Assembly (NCBI RefSeq): GCF_003751945.1
Contig: NZ_RJKL01000001.1
Span: 4,898,001 to 4,962,000 of the forward strand
Length of the DNA stretch: 64,000 nucleotides
Source of the DNA: Couchioplanes caeruleus
GTDB lineage: Bacteria; Actinomycetota; Actinomycetes; Mycobacteriales; Micromonosporaceae
Direction of reading: 5' to 3'
The position numbers were made by a program, and so were the translations under genes. Within the stretch, counting starts at the first letter, position 1; each line of letters opens with the position of its first letter. The notes below the pieces were generated by a model. That model was not told the origin of the DNA. It worked only from the letters and a program-made list of their open reading frames with translations, and did not search any database. This document shows positions 34,831 to 42,064 of the stretch, in pieces.

Positions 34831-35354
34831 CCCGGGCCGTTCTGTCGATCGGCGCCAACCTCGGCGACCGGTACGCCCATCTCAAGGGCGCCGTCGAGGG
34901 ACTGGGCGAGAGCGTCGTGCTGGTCTCGGGGGTGTACGAGACACCACCCTGGGGTGACACCGCGCAGCCGGCGTACCTGAACGCGGTCCTGCTGGCCGTC
35001 GACCCGGCGGCCGACGCCCGGGCCTGGCTGGAGAAGGCCCGGAACCTGGAGGCCGGAGCCGGACGGGTCCGCGATCCCGGGCGCCGGTTCGGCCCGCGCA
35101 CGCTCGACGTGGACGTCATCGCGGTCTGGGCGGACGACGGCGATCCCGTGATCAGCGACGACCCGGAGCTGACGCTGCCGCACCCGCGTGTGCACGAGCG
35201 GGCCTTCGTGCTCAAGCCGTGGCTCGACATCCAGCCGTACGCCCAGCTTCCCGGCCATGGATGGGTGACCGATCTGCTGAACCTGCCGGCGCTCGCCGCC
35301 GACGCGAACGCGATGACCCCCCGGCCGGATCTGACGTTAGAGTCTGGAGGGTGA
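34827..35354 (+). CDS. folK: 6-hydroxymethyl-7,8-dihydropterin pyrophosphokinase (HPPK)
   Basis: 175-aa kinase transferring pyrophosphate from ATP to the pterin. Motifs: SIGANLGDRYAHL, YETPPWGDTAQPAYLNAV and the signature GPRTLDVDVIAVW followed by LPHPRVHERAFVLKPWLDI. ATG 34827 overlaps the folB stop. The stop overlaps the DUF3180 gene (GTGA). Confidence 0.96.
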   Translation: MTRAVLSIGANLGDRYAHLKGAVEGLGESVVLVSGVYETPPWGDTAQPAYLNAVLLAVDPAADARAWLEKARNLEAGAGRVRDPGRRFGPRTLDVDVIAVWADDGDPVISDDPELTLPHPRVHERAFVLKPWLDIQPYAQLPGHGWVTDLLNLPALAADANAMTPRPDLTLESGG

Positions 35355-35869
35355 GTAGCGTTCCCGGCGGCGCCGCGCCCGATCCGTCGATGCGGCCGAC
35401 CAGCCTCTCCGCGCTGGTGATCGCCGGGCTGGCGGCCGCCGCGGCCGGCTGGCTACTGCTCAGTTCCTTCTACGCGCGGATGCCCCGGCTGCCCTGGCTG
35501 CCGATCATCGTGCTGGCCACGCTGGCGATCGCGGAGGCGGTCCTGGCGCAGAACACCAGCGCCCGCATCGAGCGCAAGCCCGGCGCGCCGCGGGTCGACC
35601 CGCTCGCCGTCGCCCGCTACGCGGTCCTCGCCAAGGCGTCCTCGCTGGCCGGGGCGATCTTCGCCGGGTTCTCCGCGGGCCTGCTGGCCTGGCTCGCCCT
35701 CGAGCCGACAAAAGCCGCCACCGACGACGTGCCGGCCGCCATCGGAGGGGTCGTGGCGTCGCTCGCGCTCGTCGGCGCGGGGCTGTGGCTGGAACGCTCC
35801 TGCCGGGTGCCCGACGAGCCGGACCGCAAGGATGGGGACGATTCGGGCAGGCGCGCCGGACATCCGTGA
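35351..35869 (+). CDS. DUF3180 membrane protein, folate operon
   Basis: 172 aa with four TM helices (LSALVIAGLAAAAAGWLLL; LPWLPIIVLATLAIAEAVL; KASSLAGAIFAGFSAGLLAWL; AAIGGVVASLALVGAGLWL). It is a positional and topological match to the DUF3180 protein that follows folK in mycobacteria (Rv3605c). Function unknown. GTG 35351 overlaps the folK stop, so it is translated with the folate genes. Confidence 0.88.
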   Translation: MSSVPGGAAPDPSMRPTSLSALVIAGLAAAAAGWLLLSSFYARMPRLPWLPIIVLATLAIAEAVLAQNTSARIERKPGAPRVDPLAVARYAVLAKASSLAGAIFAGFSAGLLAWLALEPTKAATDDVPAAIGGVVASLALVGAGLWLERSCRVPDEPDRKDGDDSGRRAGHP

Positions 35870-35888
35870 GCTGACCTCGCCTCAAGGC

Positions 35889-35919
35889 TTGAACTCAGGC
35901 CCCCTCGCTTCCGTATGCT
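35889..35919 (+). promoter_or_regulatory. Candidate promoter of the orphan permease gene
   Basis: TTGAAC (35889-35894) and TATGCT (35914-35919) with a 19-bp spacer, 26 nt before ATG 35946 and upstream of a GGAGGAGG ribosome site. The spacer is longer than ideal. Confidence 0.4.
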
Positions 35920-35945
35920 GAGCCGCGCCGGAGGAGGTGGACGAG

Positions 35946-37205
35946 ATGGCCTACGACGAGACCCCGTACCGTCGCAACGTCGGCGACGCGCAGACGCCGG
36001 CCGACCCGGCGGCATACCGGACCGGCTCGGCGGCCACCGACCCCCGCTCCTGGCGCCGTGATCCGGAGGCGGACGACGCCGGGACCCGGATCACCGAGCC
36101 GTTGCCCGCCGCCGGCCGCCGTGCCGACCTCGGGCGCGACCGGCTCGGCGTCCACATCGGCTGGGAGATCGTGCTGCTGCTGGCCGTCGCGGCCGTCGCC
36201 TTCCTCCTCTACCGGCTCGATCCCGCCGCCCTGCGCCGGCCCGCGCTGGACACGCTGCTCACCTCGGGTGCCGCGATCGGGCTGCTCGCCCTCGGCGCCG
36301 GGCTCACGCTGCGCGCCGGCGTACCGAATCTCGCGGTCGGCCCGATCGCCCTCGCCGCGGCGCTGCACTTCGCCGAGAACGGCGACGACGGTCTGGTCCG
36401 GGCGGTGGTCCCGGCGCTGATCGTCGCCGCCGCCGGCGGCCTGGTGGCCGCGGTCCTCGTGCTCGTGCTGCACGTGCCGGGCTGGCTGACCTCGCTGGCC
36501 GCGGCCATGGGCGTCATCGTGTACGACCAGTTGCGCACCGCCCCGGCCCCGATCCAGCGCACCTATGACCTCTCCGACCAGGCGTTCTACCTCTTCGGCG
36601 GCTTCGCTCTGGTGGCCGTGATCGGCGGCGCGCTGGGCACGGTCCAGCCGATCCGCCGGATGATCGGCCGGATGCGCCCGGTCGGCGACCCGGCCGACCG
36701 GCGCGGCGGCCAGGCGGTGCTGCCGGTCGTGGCCGCACTCGTGCTGTCGTCGGTGTTCGCGGTCGGCGCCGGCACCCTTCTGGCGGCCCGGTCGACGGCG
36801 CCGATCGTGCCCGGCACCGGGCTGGAGTGGACCGGGGTCGCGTTCGGCGTGGCACTGCTGGCGGGCACGAGCGCGTACGGCCGCCGCGGCGGCATCTTCG
36901 GCACCCTGCTCGCGACGGCCGGGCTGACGCTGTTCCTCGACTACGCCGACCGCCGCGACTTCGACATCGCCCTGTTCGCGGTCGGCGCCGCCGCGATCGG
37001 CGCGGGCCTGCTGGTGACGCGGCTGGTGGAGACGTACGGACGGCCGCTGCCGCCGACCGGCGTCGACGAGGACTGGAACGGCGCTCCGGACACCGGCGAG
37101 TGGTCGCCGGCCGTGCCGGAGACCTGGTCGTCGTCGTCGGCCACCTCGGCGCAGAGCCGCTCGTCCGAGCAGTGGGACCTCGGACCCTGGGGCGGCGGAC
37201 GCTGA
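35946..37205 (+). CDS. Orphan ABC-type permease (RbsC/BPD_transp_2-like)
   Basis: 419 aa. ATG 35946 is favoured by GGAGG 8 nt upstream (GTG 35937 is the alternative). After a 70-residue polar N-terminus come about nine TM helices with the family's glycine-rich motif NLAVGPIALAAALHF and the helix pair VPGWLTSLAAAMGVIVYDQL, as in sugar/nucleoside permeases of the RbsC group. The C-terminal 60 residues are Ser/Trp-rich and disordered. No ATPase or binding protein lies beside it, so the transported substrate and even ABC function are open. The stop is inside a 24-bp tandem repeat. Confidence 0.8.
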   Translation: MAYDETPYRRNVGDAQTPADPAAYRTGSAATDPRSWRRDPEADDAGTRITEPLPAAGRRADLGRDRLGVHIGWEIVLLLAVAAVAFLLYRLDPAALRRPALDTLLTSGAAIGLLALGAGLTLRAGVPNLAVGPIALAAALHFAENGDDGLVRAVVPALIVAAAGGLVAAVLVLVLHVPGWLTSLAAAMGVIVYDQLRTAPAPIQRTYDLSDQAFYLFGGFALVAVIGGALGTVQPIRRMIGRMRPVGDPADRRGGQAVLPVVAALVLSSVFAVGAGTLLAARSTAPIVPGTGLEWTGVAFGVALLAGTSAYGRRGGIFGTLLATAGLTLFLDYADRRDFDIALFAVGAAAIGAGLLVTRLVETYGRPLPPTGVDEDWNGAPDTGEWSPAVPETWSSSSATSAQSRSSEQWDLGPWGGGR

Positions 37206-37256
37206 TGGTCGTGGAGCGGCGGAGGCTGATGGTCGTGGAGCGGCGGAGGCTGATGG
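37193..37256 (+). repeat. 24-bp tandem repeat carrying the permease stop codon
   Basis: Copies at 37193-37216, 37217-37240 and a partial third from 37241. Each repeats GGCGGA(C/G)GCTGATGG with an in-frame TGA (37203, 37227, 37251); the first TGA ends the permease gene. Confidence 0.92.
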
Positions 37257-37289
37257 CGTGACCGGCACGGTGGCGTCCGGTTGCGGCCC

Positions 37290-37301
37290 TATGCTGACGT
37301 C
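37290..37301 (+). promoter_or_regulatory. Probable leaderless promoter of the 94-aa gene
   Basis: TATGCT at 37290-37295, a 6-nt gap, then ATG 37302. Confidence 0.5.
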
Positions 37302-37586
37302 ATGACCGATGCCACCTTCGCCGAGCTGGACGCCCTGACCACCGAGGAGCTGCGCGAGCGGGCCTTCGCGCGGGCGCGCGAACGTCGCGACCTGGGCTTC
37401 TTCTGGTCGGTGTTCAAGCACCTGCCCGACTCGGACGACGCCGCCGCCCTCGACGGCGCGCCGCACACGGTGGGCCCCACGATCGACGAGGCCGTGGCGT
37501 TGTGGCGGGAGCTGACCGGTCACGGGTACGGCGAGCAGGAGCCGCTGCTGCGGGCCGCGTTCATCGACTATCTGCAGAAGCACTAG
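37302..37586 (+). CDS. Small conserved-type acidic protein of unknown function
   Basis: 94 aa, soluble and mostly helical (ELDALTTEELRERAFARARE; DEAVALWRELTGHGYG). I recognise no family. ATG 37302 is supported by a TANNNT box 6 nt upstream; an in-frame TTG at 37281 is less likely. It stands alone between the permease and a small membrane protein. Codon use is typical of the genome, so I take it as a real gene. Confidence 0.75.
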   Translation: MTDATFAELDALTTEELRERAFARARERRDLGFFWSVFKHLPDSDDAAALDGAPHTVGPTIDEAVALWRELTGHGYGEQEPLLRAAFIDYLQKH

Positions 37587-37638
37587 CGCATCCACGCGTG
37601 TCGTTTGAAACTGAGCGCCCGCTGGGAACTAGCGGGTC

Positions 37639-38130
37639 ATGGCTCTCACCAACCGCTACAGATCCGCGCCGGGTGCGGGCACGCTGGCCGCACTCATCCT
37701 GGTCTTGATCTTCGGCAGTCCCTGGTACGCCGACTGGGCCGCCGACAACACCGACCCCGACACGGCCGGAGGCTGGTGGCTGCGCCTGCTGGCGTGGCCG
37801 CACTGGCGCTTCGACTCCGACGACTCCCTGCGCTCGATCATTCTCGCCGACCTCAGAGCGATCCTGGTCGTGGTGCTGACCCTGCTCTTCCTCTACCTGC
37901 TGCCCGGCTCGCAGCTTGCCCGGGCCCGCGGGACGATCAGCCAGCTCTTCGCCGGCTGGGCGTCCTACGTCTTCGCGGGTGGCTTCGCCGCCCTGCTCAC
38001 CGCCCTGTTGCTGGCGAACCCGTCGCTGCTCGGCGCGTTCCGCGCGGCCGGCGAGGGCGCCGCCTACGGCCTCTTCGTCGGCTGGATCATCGGCCTGGCC
38101 ACCCTCGGCGGCCGCCGAGGCACCCGCTGA
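37639..38130 (+). CDS. Membrane protein of unknown function
   Basis: 163 aa with four TM helices (GTLAALILVLIFGSPWYADW; LRAILVVVLTLLFLYLL; YVFAGGFAALLTALLLA; GLFVGWIIGLATLGG). The segment between helices one and two is Trp/Asp-rich and probably exterior. I see no catalytic motif or recognised domain. The gene is convergent with opuCA and ends before a strong hairpin. Confidence 0.8.
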   Translation: MALTNRYRSAPGAGTLAALILVLIFGSPWYADWAADNTDPDTAGGWWLRLLAWPHWRFDSDDSLRSIILADLRAILVVVLTLLFLYLLPGSQLARARGTISQLFAGWASYVFAGGFAALLTALLLANPSLLGAFRAAGEGAAYGLFVGWIIGLATLGGRRGTR

Positions 38131-38242
38131 ACGACCGAGGCCACCCACCGCCAGGCCTATCGCCAGGCGGTCGAGACATCCCTAGGCGACCGACAATGTC
38201 CCAGGTCGCCGAAGCGCCCGCCGCTCCCCCGCCCGGTGGGCG

Positions 38243-38272
38243 GCAGCCCGGACCGTGCCGGGTCCGGGCTGC
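38243..38272. terminator. Strong bidirectional hairpin between convergent genes
   Basis: Perfect 12-bp stem GCAGCCCGGACC / GGTCCGGGCTGC with a 6-nt loop, placed between the 163-aa gene (+) and opuCA (-). Confidence 0.85.
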
Positions 38273-38314
38273 GGTGCCCGCTCAGGTCCGCGGTGCGGTG
38301 CCCGCTCAGGTCCG
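38271..38314 (-). repeat. 24-bp-period duplication carrying the opuCA stop codon
   Basis: GCGGTGCCCGCTCAGGTCCG at 38271-38290 and again at 38295-38314. On the minus strand both copies carry an in-frame TGA (38308 and 38284), the first being the opuCA stop. Confidence 0.9.
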
Positions 38315-39319
38315 GGCCGCGGCCTGACGATTCGGTACGTCGAAGAGCAGCGACCGCGAGATGGTCCCGACCGGCTTCCCGTCCTGCATGGCCACCACGT
38401 TCAGCGCATCGCTGGTCAGCATCACCGACAGGGCGTCGTAGAGCGTGCCGCCCGCGTCGACCGTCGGCAGCCGCTCGATGTCCTCGATCTGTCCCATCGG
38501 GCGCATCGCGTCGCGCACCTTGGTGACCGTGAGCCGGCGGACGCCCCGGTCGTTGCCGACGAACTCGCCGACCGCCGCCGACGCCGGCTCGCTCAGCAGG
38601 TCGGCCGGGGAGGCGTACTGCAGCAGCCGGCCGCCTTCGGCGAGGACCGCGATCCGGTCGCCGAGCCGTACGGCCTCGTCGATGTCGTGGGTGACCAGCA
38701 CGATGGTCTTGCGGACCGCGGCCTGGAGCCGGAGGAATTCCTCCTGGAGGCGGCCGCGGACGATCGGGTCGACCGCCGAGAACGGCTCGTCCATGAGCAG
38801 CACCAGCGGGTCCGCGGCGAGCGCCCGGGCCACACCGACCCGCTGACGCTGCCCGCCCGAGAGCTCGTGCGGGTAGCGGCCGCCGTACCGGGCGGGGTCC
38901 AGGCCGACGAGCTCGAGCAGTTCCTCCGCGCGTGCCCGGGTCTTCTTCCGGTTCCAGCCGAGCAGCCGGGGGACGGTGCCGACGTTGGCGCGGATCGTCT
39001 GGTGCGGGAAGAGTCCCACATTCTGAATCACGTACCCGATGTGCCGGCGCAGCTCGACGGGGTCCTGCGCCGCGATGTCCTCACCGTCGATGAGGATCCG
39101 GCCCTTCGACGGCTCGATCAGCCGGTTGAGCATGCGGAGCACGGTCGACTTGCCACAGCCGGACGGCCCGATGAGGACGGCCAGCTCGCCGGCCCGCACC
39201 TCCATGCTGATGTCGCCGACGGCCACGGTGCCGTCGGGATAGACCTTTCCCACGTTCTCGAGCGTGATAGACGCCGCGGTCCGGCCAGCACCGGAGTCGT
39301 TGATCGCGGTAGCGTCCAC
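38306..39319 (-). CDS. Osmoprotectant (glycine betaine/choline) ABC transporter ATPase
   Basis: 337-aa OpuCA/ProV-type ATPase. Walker A GPSGCGKST (about 51-59), Q-loop VIQNVGLFP, signature LSGGQRQRVG, Walker B LVLLMDEPFSAVD and switch His in VTHDIDEA. The C-terminal about 90 residues form CBS-like modules (VRDAMRPMG; SDALNVVAMQDGKPVG), which in this family sense ionic strength or nucleotides such as c-di-AMP. GTG 39319 has AGGAAGGA 5 nt upstream, located inside the divergent permease gene. Partners are the two permeases and binding protein on the other strand. Confidence 0.93.
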   Translation of the reverse strand: MDATAINDSGAGRTAASITLENVGKVYPDGTVAVGDISMEVRAGELAVLIGPSGCGKSTVLRMLNRLIEPSKGRILIDGEDIAAQDPVELRRHIGYVIQNVGLFPHQTIRANVGTVPRLLGWNRKKTRARAEELLELVGLDPARYGGRYPHELSGGQRQRVGVARALAADPLVLLMDEPFSAVDPIVRGRLQEEFLRLQAAVRKTIVLVTHDIDEAVRLGDRIAVLAEGGRLLQYASPADLLSEPASAAVGEFVGNDRGVRRLTVTKVRDAMRPMGQIEDIERLPTVDAGGTLYDALSVMLTSDALNVVAMQDGKPVGTISRSLLFDVPNRQAAART

Positions 39320-39321
39320 GT
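39310..39321 (+). promoter_or_regulatory. Leaderless -10 box of the first osmoprotectant permease, inside opuCA
   Basis: TAGCGT at 39310-39315, a 6-nt gap, then ATG 39322. The box overlaps the first codons of the divergent ATPase gene, whose start is only 2 bp away. Confidence 0.5.
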
Positions 39322-40044
39322 ATGTCCTTCCTGTCGAGGGCCCCGGCGCCCGCGTGGCCCCTGGCCGCCCCCGCTGACGAGGGTCCGGGCAATCCGTGGT
39401 TCTCCTGGCGCTATGTCCACGACAACGCGGACGACATCCTCTCCGCCGTGCAGTTCCACTCGAGTCTCACCGCGCGCGCGGTGATCATCGCGTTGGTCGT
39501 CGCCCTGCCGCTGGCGATCGTCGCCTACTGGTGGCGACCGCTGACCGGGCCGATTCTTGCACTCTCGGGCGTCCTCTACACGATTCCGTCGCTCGCGCTT
39601 CTCGCCATGGTCGCTCCGGCCGTGGGCACCACGAGCGATGCGTCGGTCCTGATCGCCCTGGTCCTGTACGCCCTGCTCGTGCTGGTCCGCAACACCCTCG
39701 CCGGGCTGACCCAGGTGCCGGCCGAGGTTCGCGACGCCGCCTCCGGCATGGGCTACGGCCGGCTCGGGCTCCTGCTGCGGATCGAGCTGCCCCTGGCCCT
39801 GCCGGGCATCCTCACCGGCCTGCGCCTGGCCACGGTCTCGACCGTGGCGCTGGTGACGGTCGGTGCGATGATCGGCAAGGGTGGCCTCGGCGATCTGATC
39901 CTCGGCGGCTTCGGGGACAACTTCTACAAGGCCAAGATCATGACCGGCGCGATCCTCTGCGTCGCCCTCGCCCTCGTCCTCGACCTCGCGCTGGCCGGGC
40001 TGGGTCGCTTGCTGACGCCCTGGAGCAGGGAGCGGCGCGCGTGA
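39322..40044 (+). CDS. Osmoprotectant ABC transporter permease (OpuCB/ProW type)
   Basis: 240 aa with five to six TM helices and the BPD_transp_1 coupling motif EVRDAASGMGYGRLGLLLRIELPLALPGIL (EAA-type loop, about 134-163). It handles betaine-type solutes with the divergent ATPase. ATG 39322 lies 2 bp from the ATPase start on the opposite strand and has no Shine-Dalgarno sequence. The stop overlaps the next permease (GTGA). Confidence 0.92.
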   Translation: MSFLSRAPAPAWPLAAPADEGPGNPWFSWRYVHDNADDILSAVQFHSSLTARAVIIALVVALPLAIVAYWWRPLTGPILALSGVLYTIPSLALLAMVAPAVGTTSDASVLIALVLYALLVLVRNTLAGLTQVPAEVRDAASGMGYGRLGLLLRIELPLALPGILTGLRLATVSTVALVTVGAMIGKGGLGDLILGGFGDNFYKAKIMTGAILCVALALVLDLALAGLGRLLTPWSRERRA

Positions 40045-40757
40045 ACTACTTCCGCGAGGGCTTCATCTGGCTCAACGACCCGCTGAACTGGACCAACCCC
40101 GGTGGCCTGCTGGAGCGGCTCGAGGAGCACCTGCTCATCAGCGGCTGGGCGGTGCTGCTGGGCTGCGTCGTCGGCTGGCCGCTCGGCATCTGGCTCGGCC
40201 ATCGCGGCCGCGGCGGGGGAGCGGTCGTCACCGTCGCCAACCTCACCCTGGCCATCCCGACGCTGGCCCTGCTGACCATCCTGCCGCTGACCCCGCTCGG
40301 CTTCGGCAAGCCGCCGGTGGTGGTGGCACTCGCCGTCTTCGCCGTGCCGCCGTTGCTGGCCAACGCGTACACCGGGCTGCGGCAGATCGACCCGGAGACC
40401 CGCGACGCGGCCCGGGGGATGGGCCTGTCCGGCGGTCAGTTGCTGCGGCGGGTGGAGTTGCCACTGGCCGTGCCCTATCTCGCGGCCGGATTGCGTACGG
40501 CGGCACTGCAGGTCGTCGCCACGGCCGCGCTGGCGGCGTTCGTCAACGGCGGCGGGCTGGGCCAGATCATCGCCGCGGGTTTCGGCGTCGGGATGAGCAA
40601 CGGCGGCGGTGGACAGATCGTCGCGGGCGGCATCGTCGTCGCGCTGCTGGCACTGCTCGTGGAGGCTCTGCTGGCGGGTGTGCAGCGTCTGGTCACCCCG
40701 CCGGCCCTGCGCGGGCAGCGGCGACGCCGGCCGACCGCCGCGGCTCCGGCCGGGTGA
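40041..40757 (+). CDS. Osmoprotectant ABC transporter permease, second subunit (OpuCD type)
   Basis: 238 aa with about six TM helices and the cytoplasmic coupling loop PETRDAARGMGLSGGQLLRRVELPLAVPYL. It would pair with the preceding permease as a heterodimer. GTG 40041 overlaps the upstream stop. The tail is basic (RGQRRRRP). Confidence 0.92.
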   Translation: MNYFREGFIWLNDPLNWTNPGGLLERLEEHLLISGWAVLLGCVVGWPLGIWLGHRGRGGGAVVTVANLTLAIPTLALLTILPLTPLGFGKPPVVVALAVFAVPPLLANAYTGLRQIDPETRDAARGMGLSGGQLLRRVELPLAVPYLAAGLRTAALQVVATAALAAFVNGGGLGQIIAAGFGVGMSNGGGGQIVAGGIVVALLALLVEALLAGVQRLVTPPALRGQRRRRPTAAAPAG

Positions 40758-40950
40758 TGGTCACAGGTAACGAATGGGCAACGTAGGACCGCGAGCGGCA
40801 TAGGTTGTCGTACCCCCAGGTTAGGAACGGAGGTGCCGTTCCTGCGCCAGGGCGGCGTGCACAACCGAAGATGCGGGCATCGGAACTTCGACTGCCCGTC
40901 GGACACGCGGCGCGGCCGACCGGTCGTGCCGGGACACAGAAGGCGGCAGT

Positions 40951-41949
40951 ATGCATCGACACCTGCTCCTGACGGCCGGCACCCTCATGACCGCCGCCGT
41001 CATCCTCACCGGCTGCGGCGAATCCGGCTCGTCGGGCACCGCGGCCCCGCCCAGTTCCGCCTCCGGCGCCGGGTGCGCCCCGGTCGCGGGTGACACGCTC
41101 GTCGTGCTCACCGACGACAAGAACCTGCAGAACACCGACAACATCGTCCCGGCGATCAACAAGAAGTCCTCCTCGCCGCAGCTCGTCGCGGCGCTGGACA
41201 AGGTTTCCGCGGCCCTCGACACCGCCAAGCTCATCGAGCTGAACAAGGCCGTCGACATCGACCGCAAGTCGTCCAAGGCGGTGGCGCAGGAGTTCGCCAC
41301 GGCCGGCAACCTCACGGCCGGCATCGCCAAGGGCCCCGGCGGCGACCTGACCGTCGGCGCCGCGAACTTCGCCGAGAGCAAGACGCTCGGCGAGCTCTAC
41401 AACATCGTGCTGACCGCCGCCGGCTACACCGTCGAGGTCCAGCAGATCGGCAACCGCGAGCTGTACGAGCCCGCCCTCGAGAAGGGCGAGATCGACGTGG
41501 TCCCGGAGTACGCGGCCACCCTGGCCACCTTCCTCGCCGGCAAGGTGGAGGGCAAGGACGCCAAGGACCCGTCCTCGCCGGACCTCACCACGACGATGAC
41601 CAACCTGACGGCGCTGGGCGAGAAGTCCGGCCTCGTCCTCGGCACGCCGTCGCCGGCACAGAACCAGAACGCCTTCGCCGTCACCGACGCCTTCGCGACC
41701 AAGTACGGCGTCAAGACCCTGTCCGACCTCGCCGCCAAGTGCTCGGGTGCGGCCACTGTCCTCGGTGGTCCGCCGGAGTGCCCGCAGCGGCCGAAGTGCC
41801 AGCAGGGCCTCGTCGAAAAGTACGGCTTCCAGGCGGGCAAGTTCAGCTCTCTGGACGCGGGCGGCCCGCTGACCAAGACCGGTCTCAAGCAGGGCACGAT
41901 CAGCGTCGGCCTGGTGTTCAGTTCGGACGGTGCCCTGGCGGCCGGCTGA
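40951..41949 (+). CDS. Osmoprotectant-binding lipoprotein, circularly permuted OpuAC domain
   Basis: 332-aa lipoprotein with lipobox LTGC (Cys 22) after a signal peptide, and GAAGGCGG before ATG 40951. The order of the OpuAC domain is unusual. Residues 48-125 (TLVVLTDDKNL... DNIVPAIN... DKVSAALDTAKLIELNKAVD) match the segment that normally ends the family. The usual N-terminal start (LTVGAANFAESKTLGELY) comes only at about 133. The protein stops at ISVGLVFSSDGALAAG, exactly where the canonical chain would continue into LVVL. This is a circular permutation, not a truncation. Confidence 0.9.
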   Translation: MHRHLLLTAGTLMTAAVILTGCGESGSSGTAAPPSSASGAGCAPVAGDTLVVLTDDKNLQNTDNIVPAINKKSSSPQLVAALDKVSAALDTAKLIELNKAVDIDRKSSKAVAQEFATAGNLTAGIAKGPGGDLTVGAANFAESKTLGELYNIVLTAAGYTVEVQQIGNRELYEPALEKGEIDVVPEYAATLATFLAGKVEGKDAKDPSSPDLTTTMTNLTALGEKSGLVLGTPSPAQNQNAFAVTDAFATKYGVKTLSDLAAKCSGAATVLGGPPECPQRPKCQQGLVEKYGFQAGKFSSLDAGGPLTKTGLKQGTISVGLVFSSDGALAAG

Positions 41950-41955
41950 TCTGTG

Positions 41956-41992
41956 GTCCCGCCCGCCGAGCCTTGCGCCCGGTGGGCGGGAC
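41956..41992 (+). terminator. Hairpin after the osmoprotectant operon
   Basis: GTCCCGCCCGCC pairs with GGTGGGCGGGAC (12 bp, one G-T) around a 13-nt loop, 7 bp after the stop. Confidence 0.7.
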
Positions 41993-42050
41993 GCCGCCAC
42001 TTTCGGTGCGGAGCGGCGCCTGCCCGTTCCGCGACGGACGCCGCTCTCGG

Positions 42051-42064
42051 TAGCATCTGCGACC
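42051..42064 (+). promoter_or_regulatory. Probable leaderless promoter of the Gly/Tyr-repeat gene
   Basis: TAGCAT at 42051-42056, an 8-nt gap, then ATG 42065. Confidence 0.45.

Noticed and set aside
40951..41949. Truncated binding protein with a frameshift
   Set aside because: The missing C-terminal block is present at the N-terminus, so the protein is complete but permuted.
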